Assembly: GCA_040954595.2 (NCBI GenBank)
Contig: CM082578.2
Span: forward strand, 5,022,001 to 5,086,000
Source of the DNA: Balanoglossus misakiensis
Lineage: Eukaryota > Hemichordata
Reading direction: 5' to 3'
DNA length: 64,000 bases
Part shown: positions 1 through 12,500 of the stretch, one piece after another
How positions within the stretch are numbered: position 1 is the stretch's first letter
How the letters are laid out: each line of letters begins with the position of its first letter
Position numbers and translations under genes: made by a program
Notes under the pieces: generated by a model
Seen by the model: only the letters and a program-made list of their open reading frames with translations
Databases searched by the model: none
What the model was told of the DNA's origin: nothing

Positions 1-2444
1 CGGCTTGATGCGATTACCACGGAACGTACACAAAGAGTTTGAAAATAAAACCACCGTCCTTCCTTGACAACCTGAAATGCGTGATACGCCAGGGAATTCG
101 GCTTACGGGAAATAATCGGGGGAAAACTGCATTCATTTTCAAATCAATATAATGAATCGGAGTCTGTGAATAGGTTGGATAGCGTGGCCACACAGAAGAT
201 GCATGTGACACGCAGTCAAACACAAAGAAAAACTGAACATAATAGCCACTGCCCATTAGCCAATAATCATGCTGCCGCTGAAAGAGAATATTTGCAATTA
301 AAGCAAATCCCCATTTATGCCATTGTCCACCCACTGTAGCGTCCGTGTTTATTTTCTTGTTTAATTTAATTTCACGCACTCCGGAGTGGTCAAAGTATAT
401 GCGCTAATTCCGCCGACCCAGACAATGCGAGGTCGCCATTGGAATGCTGAGTTGCTCGCCTGTGAAGCTCTCAGGGTTCACGTGAGGACATGTCGGGCGG
501 GCGGGCTTGCCAGATGTTGACGAAATGAATCACGCAAAGTTCGGCTGTTTGCCTGTTGTCTTGTTTATTTCAATGTGAGCATATCATAATTGTATTGCGA
601 ATGGAACCAGCAAAGATCGCATGATAAGTTTACATTTGTATCATGGGATAATCCCATGGTGCTATTACTTTCGAGAAGTTTCGATACTGCTAAGAAGTCG
701 CCAAGTCGCCAGTGATCACATTGTAGTTGTCTGGGGCCACGTACACCACTAACTGCCAAACCTAGATTATAAGTTTAAATGGTTCTCCAAATACATGATT
801 TTTTACTGACCTTTAACCTCGATCTTTACATATAAGACTTGTACATACTTATTTTCACAGCGCTGTTTCACCAGAATTTATCACTTTGGGAGGATGTCCG
901 CTTTAAATTGGCATTTTGCGGCACATGAGATCGAGTCTACCATTTTGCATATTATCGCTAAATTGTCGTGAACGCCTGGTGCGATTTGTATTTCATTAGA
1001 TTCTTAATTATAGTCCTTATTTCATGTTAGTGGGACGAATTCGAAATCCGGTTTAGATTCTGTTTGTGGCCGCTTCATTCGCTGTCTGCTAGTTCATCTT
1101 TGCGGTGTTTAACCAAGTGGATTTTTCGTGCTGTGGTCGTATCTTTGCACCCTCCCATAAATTTGTCCTTCATGAGTTTTGTCTTTGCCGGGGATGAAGT
1201 GAAATGTGTAATTGTATACACAGCTTCACACGCTGGTTTTGTTTGCAGACTTACGTGCTATTAATATTTCACTACTATCAAAATGGGGGTTGGGCCTAGT
1301 GGCGACCTCAACATGTGTTAGAAGTCAACCATGCGCACATGGCAGGCTGACACGACGTGGAATATTGCAGTGACGTGAGATGGCATTTGAAGCATGGTCG
1401 ACTGACTGCATCCATCAGATCTGGATTCAGGTTACAGCATATTGAAAGACTTTCAATGAAAAAGGCGTCCGTGCGTTCAGATTCAATAAGTCAATGATAT
1501 TCTGGCATACCTTTAAATTTTCAAAATTATTTGATATAAACGCAAGTGCACCCAAAATATACATAATATCTTTTAATCTATTCGGTACACTAGCCCCTAT
1601 TATTTGTTTGACTTTTCGATTACCCATCTCTCAAGGAGCTGAAAAATACAACCAAGGCCCATCAGTGCAGACCTTCTGCAAGCCGCACACATGTAGAGTG
1701 AAGAACGCGACCTATCAGTTTTTTTTATGACAGCCGTGTGAATCTTGGGAAGACTGAGTAAAGAAAGCCAAGATTGTGAGTTTTAGAGGTATTAAAGGTA
1801 GAAAGGTCCGTCTAACAGAGTTTGGAGAATTTCATTTACGAACAAAGCAACCGTACTATTTGTTATTCTTTTCAATAAGAACCCCACTCTTTTGTCTTTC
1901 GCAACATATTTTGCTAACATTGTCCCTTGAATGTGGAGAGCACAGGGCTTGTGTGTCAGTGGTCATACCGGCTACTTCAAACCACTATCTCTTTTCACTC
2001 TGTCCAAACTTGAGGAAATATCCAGAAACCAACGACTGACAGCGAGACGGATTATGTTATGCTGCAGATTTTATTATCATAGCATGCTTGTTTGATCAGT
2101 TCCGAGATGCGACCTGATCGTTACATGTCAGCGCTGAAATTCACAATATCTAACATAACCCACCACCAATAGTTTCAAATTTTTTAAGCAACTGCGGTTC
2201 ATCGTTGTCTTCACATGGCGTCAATCTAATGACATGTAGGCATTGCAGCATCTGAAAGATATACAATAATTCGTGACAAAACTGTGCGAAGTGTCCAAAT
2301 TGCATGTATGGGTGCTACACTACTCGCATATTTTATATAAAATTTAAATGACTATCCTGTGTCATTCAAAGTGTTAAAAAACAACATAAAGTGTCATACA
2401 GCGTTGGTATTTGTCATATTCAAGCAAATACGGTAAAGTTTAGC
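1..2444. other. No gene recognised
   Basis: Neither strand shows a convincing exon (an open frame with splice signals and recognisable protein character). Open frames here are short and lack matching splice sites. The stretch is AT-rich single-copy-looking DNA without long repeats. It probably holds the 3' flank, and possibly the 3' UTR, of the minus-strand pentraxin gene. Confidence 0.5.
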
Positions 2445-3133
2445 TTAACTTAAAAATTTCTTCTTCGAACAATTCTTTAAAACAATCTTACCGCAGTCTC
2501 CATTGAGTACGCTCACATTGTCGCTTATGGTCACGCAGCTCTCACTGTCAACCCACGAAAAAACATCACCTTCTACTTCTAAACCACTTGATCTATCACA
2601 GTTGTTACAGATATCTGACTGCACGTCATAGCCGTATGCTCTTTGGAACAGATGAAATCTGGTGAGTTTTCCGACAAATGCTTGTTTTTCTTTCTGGGAG
2701 AGATAACCCTGGATATCTTGATCCTGTCCCAAGAAGAGACACCCCCCTCCTGGAATGGTCTTACCTGTCGCCAGACCAGTGCCATCTCCGGCTATGGCAG
2801 CATCAACAGTTATCATATAGTCTCCCTTCACGCTAGACCACGAGGCACACACGTGGTGCCAATTCGAATCAGCCAGGTTCATATATTCGCGTGAATGCAC
2901 CTCGTCATCCATGATGTGTAATTTCAATGATCTGCCAGATTGGTCGTGTCGAAGAAAGATGTCATTGCAATACTGGGCTCCACTGCCGCAGTAGGAATAC
3001 AAGGTTGACTCTGGTTGCTCCGCCGAGTTTGTTTTCTGCCAAATACACGCAGTCATCTCACTCATGTCAGGAACGTTTACATTCACTCTAATCTCTGTAT
3101 TTTTATCGCACGTGTAGAGTGTTTTGCCGGCAG
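2445..3133 (-). CDS. Pentraxin gene exon 3 (pentraxin domain)
   Basis: The exon opens after CTCTCTCCAG at 3134. It contains the HxCxSWxS signature about 80 residues in and the GQDQD motif about 45 residues later, with cysteine pairs typical of the fold. The frame ends at a stop at 2445, unless the GTAAGA near 2491 is used as a donor. Confidence 0.85.
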
Positions 3134-3902
3134 CTGGAGAGAGAGGGGAGAGAGAGAGGGAGAGAGAGAGGGAGTTTAAACTTTGCTAAGTCATAACACG
3201 AGAGCTAAATTTCGCAGACAGATTTGACGACACATTATTCGTTCCTGATATTAAACCGTTTTTCGTCAGCGTTTTTCTGTTGCGTTGTGGAATCGCACCC
3301 CGGACATTGAATTACTTCATACTCAACGCGCGTTAGATGTTTTTTGTTCATCTAAACGCTGTCATGAACATAACGATTTTTGTCATTTAACTTTCTATAT
3401 AGTACAACCACGTACAATTAGCGATTTTATTTAGCCACAAAGACATCTTTACCATGGTAAATAGTGCTCTTGAAGAACATTTTAGAATTATCGGCATTGT
3501 TATAGACACCACAGTTACCGTATGACAGTACTGCATAGGAGACATCGTACAGCTTCGTGAACATTTATCCTTATTTAAATTTTCAATATAATTTTTATCA
3601 AAACACAGAACACTTTTACATGTTATATTCAGTAGATTTTTGTATACTTACTATGCACGATGCTCACAGTATATCTCTTCATAAGATTGTCGGATACCGC
3701 AGCGCCATCTAGTGTACACAACTGGGAAAGAGAAATAAAGCGTAAATCTAGACCCTCAGCAAGTCACACAAACTGGGCTAGACAAAATGTAATAACATAT
3801 CAAGTTGAAGTGAACGTTTGGTGGGGAAAAGAACAGAAACGTTCAACCTACCTGGCAGACTGCAACTGCAATCAGGACCACAGCTTTCAACACAATAGCC
3901 AT
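2445..3902 (-). CDS. Secreted pentraxin-domain protein (three exons, complete)
   Basis: Exons on the minus strand are 3902-3852, 3721-3652 and 3133-2445. Intron phases 0 and 1 agree and the joined frame gives about 269 residues. Exon 1 encodes a hydrophobic signal peptide ending AVAVCQ. Exon 2 encodes a 23-residue linker. Exon 3 encodes the pentraxin domain, with the family signature HVCASWSS (H-x-C-x-S/T-W-x-S/T) and the Ca-site-like FLGQDQD. Pentraxins are Ca-dependent, usually oligomeric secreted pattern-recognition proteins. The GA-rich tract at 3137-3172 is the polypyrimidine tract of the exon 3 acceptor. One uncertainty is a GTAAGA donor-like site at 2491-2486, which could splice out the last 15 or so codons to a further exon instead of using the stop at 2445. 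Single-domain length suits a short pentraxin (CRP/SAP-like), but orthology cannot be assigned. Confidence 0.88.
3652..3721 (-). CDS. Pentraxin gene exon 2 (linker)
   Basis: The acceptor CTTTCCCAG and donor GTAAGT bound a 70-base open segment. It converts phase 0 to phase 1, exactly what is needed to join exon 1 to exon 3. It encodes LCTLDGAAVSDNLMKRYTVS and three further residues. I found it only through this phase requirement, and the splice sites are good. Confidence 0.7.
3852..3902 (-). CDS. Pentraxin gene exon 1 (signal peptide)
   Basis: ATG at 3902 opens a 17-codon exon with a long hydrophobic core (VLKAVVLIAVAV) and closes at a strong donor, CAG|GTAGGT, in phase 0. The start lies about 80 bases downstream of a TATA-like box on the same strand. 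Confidence 0.85.
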
Positions 3903-3980
3903 CGTTCTTCGTTTTCGCTGGATTGATGATCTCAGGAAGAGCAACCAGTGAATGACTGTAAATGTTGCGTTCACCGGTCG

Positions 3981-3990
3981 CCTTTTATGC
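3981..3990 (-). promoter_or_regulatory. TATA box of the pentraxin gene
   Basis: The minus strand reads GCATAAAAGG about 80 bases upstream of the pentraxin ATG. An initiator-like ACAGTCATTC lies about 30 bases downstream, giving a plausible 5' UTR of about 50 bases without an intron. Confidence 0.6.
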
Positions 3991-4354
3991 AAGTTTTCTG
4001 TTGCTGATTCAACAGAATTTTAATTGTTTTTTTCTGTACATGTACCTAAATTTAGAACGGTGAATTCAATCTCTATGTTATGCAAATGAGGATGGGAAAT
4101 GACTACTGCCCACATTGTCACGTGATTTCTTATCTATTTTCAGACAAAATTTTAAGAAAGATGTCCATCGGGAGCCATAGAGAATCACATGCTTAAGTGA
4201 AATATCTTATTCTTTTGCAAGCATTGACATGATTGCAATCAAAGCAAAGGCGCTAGGTTCCCGCGTGCAGGACTGGTATTTATCATGGATTACAATGTTC
4301 CTTGGAACGATTAGGGTTTCCTTACATTACTTGTACATTATATTCGGGTAACAC

Positions 4355-4698
4355 TTGTACATACATACATACATACATACATACATACATACATACGTAC
4401 GTACGTACGTACGTACGTACGTACGTACGTACGTACATACATACATACATACATACATACATACATACATACATACATACATACATACATACATACATGT
4501 ACATACATACATACATACATACATACATACATACATACATACATACATACATACATACATACATACATACATACATACATACATACATACATACATACAT
4601 ACATACATACATACATACATACATACATACATACATACATACATACATACATACATACATACATACATACATACATACATACATACATACATACATAC
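4355..4698. repeat. (ACAT)n / (ACGT)n compound microsatellite
   Basis: About 340 bases of tetranucleotide repeat. The array is mostly ATAC units with an internal block of about 40 bases of GTAC units near 4395-4435 and one ATGTAC interruption near 4498. Both strands stay open in several frames (IHTY / CMYV), which is an artefact of the repeat and not coding. Confidence 0.98.
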
Positions 4699-6432
4699 AC
4701 ACATAGTCAATATAACATACATGTACATGTATAGATCAAAGACAGTACAAGACTAAAAGTATAGAGTCAGAGAGGCGAATTGTTACCAGTCTCAGAACAT
4801 ACCTACATGTACATGTAAAAGCACAAAAATATTATCACTAAGCAGTCTGTTTTGTCGTGCCTTTACTATAGTAATACCCACTATAGCCTCTTTGTTAAAT
4901 CAGCAACGGCAGATTTAAATGGTTTATGCCGTTGCCTGAAAATGTTACATCTGTTTAACCCTGTCTACTTTATAACGTCTTTATAACATTGAGATCAGCG
5001 GCAGACTGAACTGCTCCGGTTAACGGCAAGTGAGGGACACTCCATGTTGTCATATTGAGCGACGTGGGAGAATTTACACCGATATCCCCGTGTTAATGAT
5101 GTCAACTGGTAGAATGTGCATCGCTCATTCATTTCAGTGGAGGAAAATATCCAGGCATTGAATTTACAGTACAGTGACAGTGAAACAAACTATCTTCTTA
5201 AAACTGATGGCATCTCCCCGGGGAAACGTGGGCTGACGTGGTGATGTAGACGCCATAAGGCAATGAGAAGTCTGGGTCCACCTGTGTGGTGCGGAACAGA
5301 AGCATGGTTTTAATGAGAGAAAAAAACTTGCTTTAGGCCTTACCGCTTGTCTCTACAACCTTTCTTCCGCTTGTGTCTTTTTCGGGGAGGATGAAAATCC
5401 GAACTCTTAAAAGGAGACATAATTAACCTTTCATACAGACCCATGATGGTTCAAATAGCTTTGTTTTGATTTTGCCCGTGTCAGGTGTGTCAAATACTTT
5501 TGTTTTTTAACCCACTTTGTCTGGAAATCAAAACAATATTATCTATACATAGGCCTACATGTATTTCTGGTGAAAGATTAAATGCGTGATTTTCTCCCAC
5601 GATCATGGGGCGACACTGACGCTACATTTTTCGGGCAAAGAACTCGAAACGGAATGTACAATGTCTATTTACAGTGTATTGTTTTGTGTTTTTACGAGTC
5701 ATACAGCATGATCCAAGCCGTCCATAATAGGTCCTGTCAAGTGCGCCCAATGTTTGTGTCGCATGGATACTTGTGGACTCAGCACCTAGTCACCATCAGT
5801 GTTAAGCCCTCTAACAGACGGACAATAACAGAATCATTAGATGAACACATTAATCTGTAATTAATCCTATTAATCTTCTGTGGCCCTGAGAAAACACAGT
5901 ACCGAGAAAGCTTTTCAGAAGCGAAATGCATACATGTCTATTGAACGGCCTTCTTTAAAACCGAAAGGGTGGGTCACCTTTGATAGAAGATGCGTCCATG
6001 CGTCCAATTGTCGTACAGCTTTGAAAAAGACGCGGTCGTTGCATTAGGGCGTTAGTTTATTAGTATCATCAGTACTAGTATTGTCACCATGGCACAATTT
6101 GTGACCTTGACCAGCGGATATGAAGTGATTTCCATCATGTGAGGAAGTAAATGGCCATGCGCACGGATAGGCGAAAACAGAACAGAGGAGAACTGCACAC
6201 AAACAAGCGATGGTGCGCTTTCTCTCGGCGTTTTGAAGAAATACCCAATTGATCCTGCAGCTGCAAGTAGAAAGGATTCACTTGCATTGTTAGTGAGCCT
6301 TGGGATGTATTTCTGGTTTTATATACCTGTATGTATAGTGATGGTTTAATGCCACGCGCTGAATGGCTGGATTGATTATCGTCAAGAATACTTTACATGT
6401 TCATCGTTAACTAAAGCGTATCTATCTTCGCA
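4699..6432. other. Intergenic, no gene recognised
   Basis: No exon or mobile element was recognised. The region lies between the divergent pentraxin gene and the PPxY membrane-protein gene, so it should hold the upstream control DNA of the latter. No clear TATA box was found. Confidence 0.4.
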
Positions 6433-6460
6433 GAATTGGTTCCAAGAGTTCACGGCGAAG

Positions 6461-6557
6461 ATGAACCTGAGAAGATCCATCTTTCGTCAACCCCTTCATT
6501 GTCAATGGCTCTTTTACGTATTGATCTGGAACTTAACGGAGCTGTGTCATAGCCAAG
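6461..6557 (+). CDS. PPxY membrane protein exon 1 (signal sequence)
   Basis: ATG at 6461 in the context GCGAAGATGAA opens 32 codons plus one base, ending CAAG|GTAACG (phase 1). Hydrophobic residues cluster at positions 17-26, after a basic N-terminus. Confidence 0.7.
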
Positions 6558-9500
6558 GTAACGCATTCATTTTAACCCTTCCTTTGTGTTGATAAAACTT
6601 GCCAGATACGCGATTTTTTGACTGATGAGTACCGAACGAGTTTTAAGGAGTTAACTGTATCTGCTATTTATATGGCAATCGTTGCGGGATTTTCTCCCAG
6701 TAAGATCTCGCGCACAGTCTGAGCTTATTCAGAAGAGGCGCATGCAGAGTCGATGGGCGACAGATGAGAACATTAATTGCGATTTAGCCTCTGACCAACC
6801 CTGATTTGTCCTTTTGTATTTCCCTTGGCAATAAGAATCGATGAGGGCGGAATTGACTGTTATCGAATGTGGACGTGGTTGGGTATTATAACCCGTGGAC
6901 AACGCTTGAAGTCAGCATCCGATGACAGTTATAATAAGAACCCCTCCTTCATTTGCATTCATTGGCGCGTTCCTTGTGTGATCAGGTCTGTGCAAGCAGT
7001 CATTGACACCATGCATCTCAATTTTCCGCGTGGACAAGACTAACACGGGGCGTCAAGCAACAAATTAACAGGAGTTCATTGATCTTGCAATATCTCAACA
7101 ACTCATTACTGTTCACAATTAGAATGAACAACCCTGGGCGTGTCGTTATCTTCACTTCATTAGTGCCAATCAAAGGAAAGTGAAATATTGTGGGTTTTCT
7201 TTCCGTACATTCGTTCAGCACTGAATGATGATGATCAGAAGTGACTGTATTCCCCTATCATTTAATCTAAATCACGATGTCCAGTGAGACATACACGCAT
7301 GTGACCTGTAATAGTTTAATGATTACAATATAAAACTGGCGTGGAGACACTTAGCAATGTGTTTCACCAGAGAATTCGAGCAACGATTTTAAGATCGCCG
7401 TTGGGTGTATGCTTATCATAACGGTGACGTAGATGTAGGTGATAATGTTTACATTAACGGTGACGGCGACGATGATGGTGGTGGGGGGAGTGGGATTGGG
7501 TTGGGAGGATGATATAGTTTTATGTGTGCGTGTCTGCTTATAATTGTAATCATCGCTGGGTTTAGTCCTATCGTAAATTAGTATTTACGGCAGGTACTGT
7601 ACTGCATGTATAACACTGTCGCGTGTAATATGCACATGAAAGGTCTACAAATGAACCAACCTTCTTAATTGGTTTATTTTCCTCCTCATTCACCTTAATA
7701 AGAAACATAATTTGTGGCAATTACACCCTGCGGAGGGAGATTTCTGAGAAGAATCCCCAAGCTTTACTAGAATTCGACATGATTTCGGTTTACAAAGCGA
7801 GGTCACATAATCAATTTGACGTAAATCGCAGCCAAACCAGAGATACGAAGGTGTCACGTCCTCTTGCTCTTTGGCAAGAATAGACAGTGTAACCGTCTGC
7901 GTAAAATCAGATGTAGAGTTAGGCGCTGGTGTTTTGGCTATTCTGTGCTCTGCATCATTCTGATTTCAATCAGATTGGCATAGCCTGTATACAACTGTGT
8001 ATGTGACATGCATGGAGAGCACAACCGTCTACATGTACGTCACAGGCATATAGAGAGTAGAACTGTTACGTCACAAAACATCGACAACATATAACTGTCC
8101 ACTACCGCGAAAGCCCAGATCTGTTTATCGAGACTTTCCACTATTAAACGCTGGGGCTTGTCTGTCAACTGATAAGAGCGCATGCGTGCTGGTCCTTGAC
8201 GACCGAGAGGTCGAACTGGCAATTAAAAGGTTTCCGTGTAGATCTGCAAAGTTATCGGTTACAGGGTTAATTGAGATATTTGGTACGTCATCAGAAAAAA
8301 ACAATTCGCCACCCCGCGACGATGAATCGTGCGGGAGAAAGCCTGGGTGCGCGAGTGTATTTGTGCATGTTCATATTCATACATGTACATGTATGTTCCC
8401 TCGCAAATACATTGCAGCATTTCTCATAATATACACTGTACCCATGTCACAATACATCATGGTTTGTTCTCTGCTAAGGACTGTAAATAATACATATATG
8501 CAGCTCAGAAGACAAATTGTATTAACAGTTCTTCTCATCTAAAAGTATAAACACTGACCAGTCAAGTGGCTCAAGAAAACATATGGAGATGCTTGCACAA
8601 GTAGCGTATAGTCTTTGTCATATAATGCAAAATGTAGTCTGCTGACCCCCGATTTATTTTCATCAGTATATAACACAACACACAAGCATCAATATTTGCA
8701 AAATGAAGAGATGTTGGTGTAGAAATATGACAGTTAGTATAAAGTAGTGAATTAAACGATGGGAAATTCAAATTCTAAATTGAACTACCTCGAATAACAG
8801 TTACACGTAACGTTGCCTCCAGGTTTAGTGTTTGGGGGGAATACGGTGCAAAGTCATTGGAGACATTTCAGACTTCGATAATTTTCGCGTTTGCGGTATC
8901 CATGTACTTGATATAATGTAGTGGGTGGTACCTAACCCCAGACAGCGGACTTCGGGGATTGTTGGGAGGTCTGTACCGTCCAATATCGGTCATTGCGTCG
9001 CTATTTCAACGGCCCGCCAATAAGACACGCTGTGTCAAAGTAAGCGACATATGTGCATTTTCCACGGCCGGCATCGGACTTTTCAACAGTCAACAAGCCT
9101 GCCTCGCCCGCACTGTTACCGTAGAAAGACAAAACGCATTTTCAGCGCATATGCCATTAATGCAATCACCCCTATTGCGATGTCAAGCTGAGTAAGCCGT
9201 TGAATGCTCAGTGCAAATCGATCCATTCTGACAGCTATAACGGGTTGGGCGTACAGTTTCCCTTTTCACGGGGAATTTCACTCGATGTAACTATCCCTCT
9301 TCTAGTGAAAAGACTTACGTCTCCAGGGGAAACAAGTAGCTGCTTCTCGTGATTTCCAGCAGTCATCTTACTACATAAGAGGTCCCAAGACAATGCTTTG
9401 TTTGTCACATTTTACCGGGAGGCAAAAAATGATCTTATATTTCATAGTTAGATGGGCTGTCACTTTTCACCTCGTCTGACGGTCGAGGATGGGTTATATT

Positions 9501-12500
9501 TGCAAGGCAACAAAATTGTGCCTTTTCTTCACTGTTTTGGACGATTTCCGTTTGGAATGAATATCGTTTTATGTCAGTTCGCTCGCCAGGGGATGTCACT
9601 TCTTGACATGATTACACTTTAGATAGAAGGAAGACATGGGTAGGGAGATTTTGTGTCCTAACAACGCTCGAAAATGTCGCCAGATCGAAAATCCGGGTGT
9701 GCCTGTCGCGAGAAAACAACATGAAGCAGGTACATGTATTGGCCTGTCATAACAATTCACAACAAATGCCCCCAAACTGACAAACAGTTGTTAGTGAAGC
9801 ACCCATGAAAACACGTTTTTACAATACAACTTATTCCGGGATCGTATCACAAAATATATTGTTGTACTACATGTATGTACAACACGCTGTACTCATGCCG
9901 ACTATGTAAGAACCAAGCATACTTTAAAATCGTAACAAAAAGGCACCTTCCAGCCATATTGGATCGTATCGTATCGCACAACATGATGTACGCCGTATAT
10001 AATTATGTATGTATGCTATAACAGGTTGTCCTGTTTTTTCAAGTTAAATATTTTTTCGGGATAAAATGGAAAAAAAATCGCCATCTGGTGGACCATGGAG
10101 GTACTAAGGTACTCTTAGTACTTCCATGGGTGGACATACTGGATTACATCGTAAAATAAATCGATGTTCGCATGTTCCACATTATTCAGACTCGGAGATT
10201 GAGCTATGTTTGTTCATGCATGCATGCACGGTTACTGACTCCAGGGGTAGGCACATTGTGCAAGTAGGCAGGACGGACGGAATAAAGTATTTAAGACAAG
10301 TTGACAGTCTGCTGGAGACGGGTTTGAACGAAATGATGCTGTGCACGTACAGCAGCCTGAGAGCCCAGAAGTCCCCGGGAATACAGTTTGAGGGAGAATC
10401 GAAAAAAACAAAATGGTTTAATACTGCTGTGCTCGTAGCTACATATATCCAAAACCAAAATAAAATGGTACAGTATTTTCAATATGGAAGTGGCGACGAG
10501 TTAGTGCTAGAAGTGCAAAGCACGAAACGTTGACTTCAGGGGGGAGAAAATGGCGATTTCTCCCTTTTAACCCATCTTCCACGGTTTGTTCACTTCCCTT
10601 GTAGTGGACGACAAATCTTCACGGTTTACTTGATCCGTGAAACGCAATTTAATGCTGCTAGTGGCTGACGGCAAGTTCATTATGGAGAAATGTCAACGAA
10701 AGCGAGCGGCCTACGGAAATTGCGAAATATTCAGACGGACGTTATGAACGTGTGACGGAGCAATCCGAGCACTGTTCATGCTTCCTTCGAATTAAGTATG
10801 GCGCCCGCGTATGGTACGGTGCCCGCATATGCATTGTTCACAAATTACCCCGGATTGTCGAAGCATTGACAATTAAAGTCGTTTAAACGTTACAGTTTTC
10901 TGTCATTTCCGCTTCCATTATAAACCTTTTTTTTCAAACCACATCGATATACATGTTAAAGTTGTAAAGCTGCAGGTACAATTCTTTGCATGAAAGCATC
11001 ATTGTTGCCTCTCGCTCTGCTCTGCTTGGCGAAACATGTATCCGTTTGATCTTCTCCACTGATACGGACCTCAAGCCTTACACCTGAAGCGGCAAGTACG
11101 TGTTCGCTTCCCTTCTCATGAATTTTGCAGAGCGGGAGACCTGTCGCCCATGAATCTTCCACGGCACGACACTTCATGTATATGTGCAAGTAAATGAAGT
11201 TGCGCATGCGCCCTCACTCTCCACTCAGTCTCCCCAGTTCAGGGCCATTAGTGTCATTTCGTAATCAGCGGGCGATACTTGAGCTCCTGCTCCCCCCAGC
11301 CATATCGCGAACATACATGAGAATGACGACGTCTTTCCCGTTTTCATTTCTAGATGCCTTCACGCCGAATTCGGGAAGCCGCACCAACGCCGTCATCAAC
11401 GACGATATTTCCTTGGCCCTGATCATCGTCGCCGTTGTCTTGTTGGCAACGTTCCTTTGTGTCTGCTGCGCGGCGTGTCGCAACTCGCTCTGTCCCGACG
11501 ATCAGGCCGGTAAGTTGATGCTCACCATTATTGCACTCGGCTTTTTTTTACCAACGTTTACACTTTCTGTTCTGACATGTTCCCGACAAAACGTCACGGT
11601 TTCGACGCAGAGTGGAAAGGCAATCTTGTCTAGGAGTGAAATACGATAACTCTTACAAAGTCGTCAAATGTTGTTTTGTTTCACTCGATAAGTACTCTGT
11701 ATTGTCAAGTTCTGCGCGGATAATACGCCGAATCTTTGACAATCAGTTGCAACAACTATGTGAACACATCAATGCCATATTTTCTTAGTATTGACCAAAA
11801 ATCGTCATGGGGCTCGGTGTCATACTGTCCCGTGACGTGTCAGAATACGAGCCGTGCCATTCCAAATCGTATTTATATGCAGAGTGTACATAACCCCTTG
11901 CGCAAAAAAACATAAATATCTAATGTAATGCCATGGCGACGATATTCGAATGTGGGGTTGGGGTGGGAAGCCTTAAAGCTCATCATCCTCCATATTTAAC
12001 GCCTCTCTGAAGAGTATGAGATCTCGTTGAAAGCAGTTCCAGGTTTTCCTCACAGGACGCGCCTCTTGGGACAGCGGGGGGATTAAACGCTGTCCTCGTA
12101 TACCGCACAGTGCACCATGTACAGGACATGAATTGTGGCCGTCTACATGTAGGTGCTTAGAACTGCATGTAGCCCCGCGCCAGCATCATTACGACGCTAA
12201 ACTCCTGGGACGTAGATTAGAACTGTCTTATCTTACTCCCCATGCATAAACTTTAGACATATCATCTTCCCACGTTTTTTTTTCTGTATGTGTGTCAACA
12301 TGCACTGTAACTGCCAACATGATAGTTGACACCCACTCGACAAGCTGTTCACGATTTCTTGGAAGACGTTCAATACTGTGTGATTAGGTTCTGAGTTTCG
12401 GTTGTTTCACTGGACACATATCAATTACTGTATATGGTTGCACAGTCGAGATTTACCGGTACACATGCACGCCCGCCCGCCACCCCTACAATACCGACGC

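Noticed and set aside
10126-10533. 135-codon open frame in intron 1 of the PPxY gene
   Set aside because: No family resemblance, no signal peptide and no matching splice sites. It lies in an intron whose flanking phases already agree.
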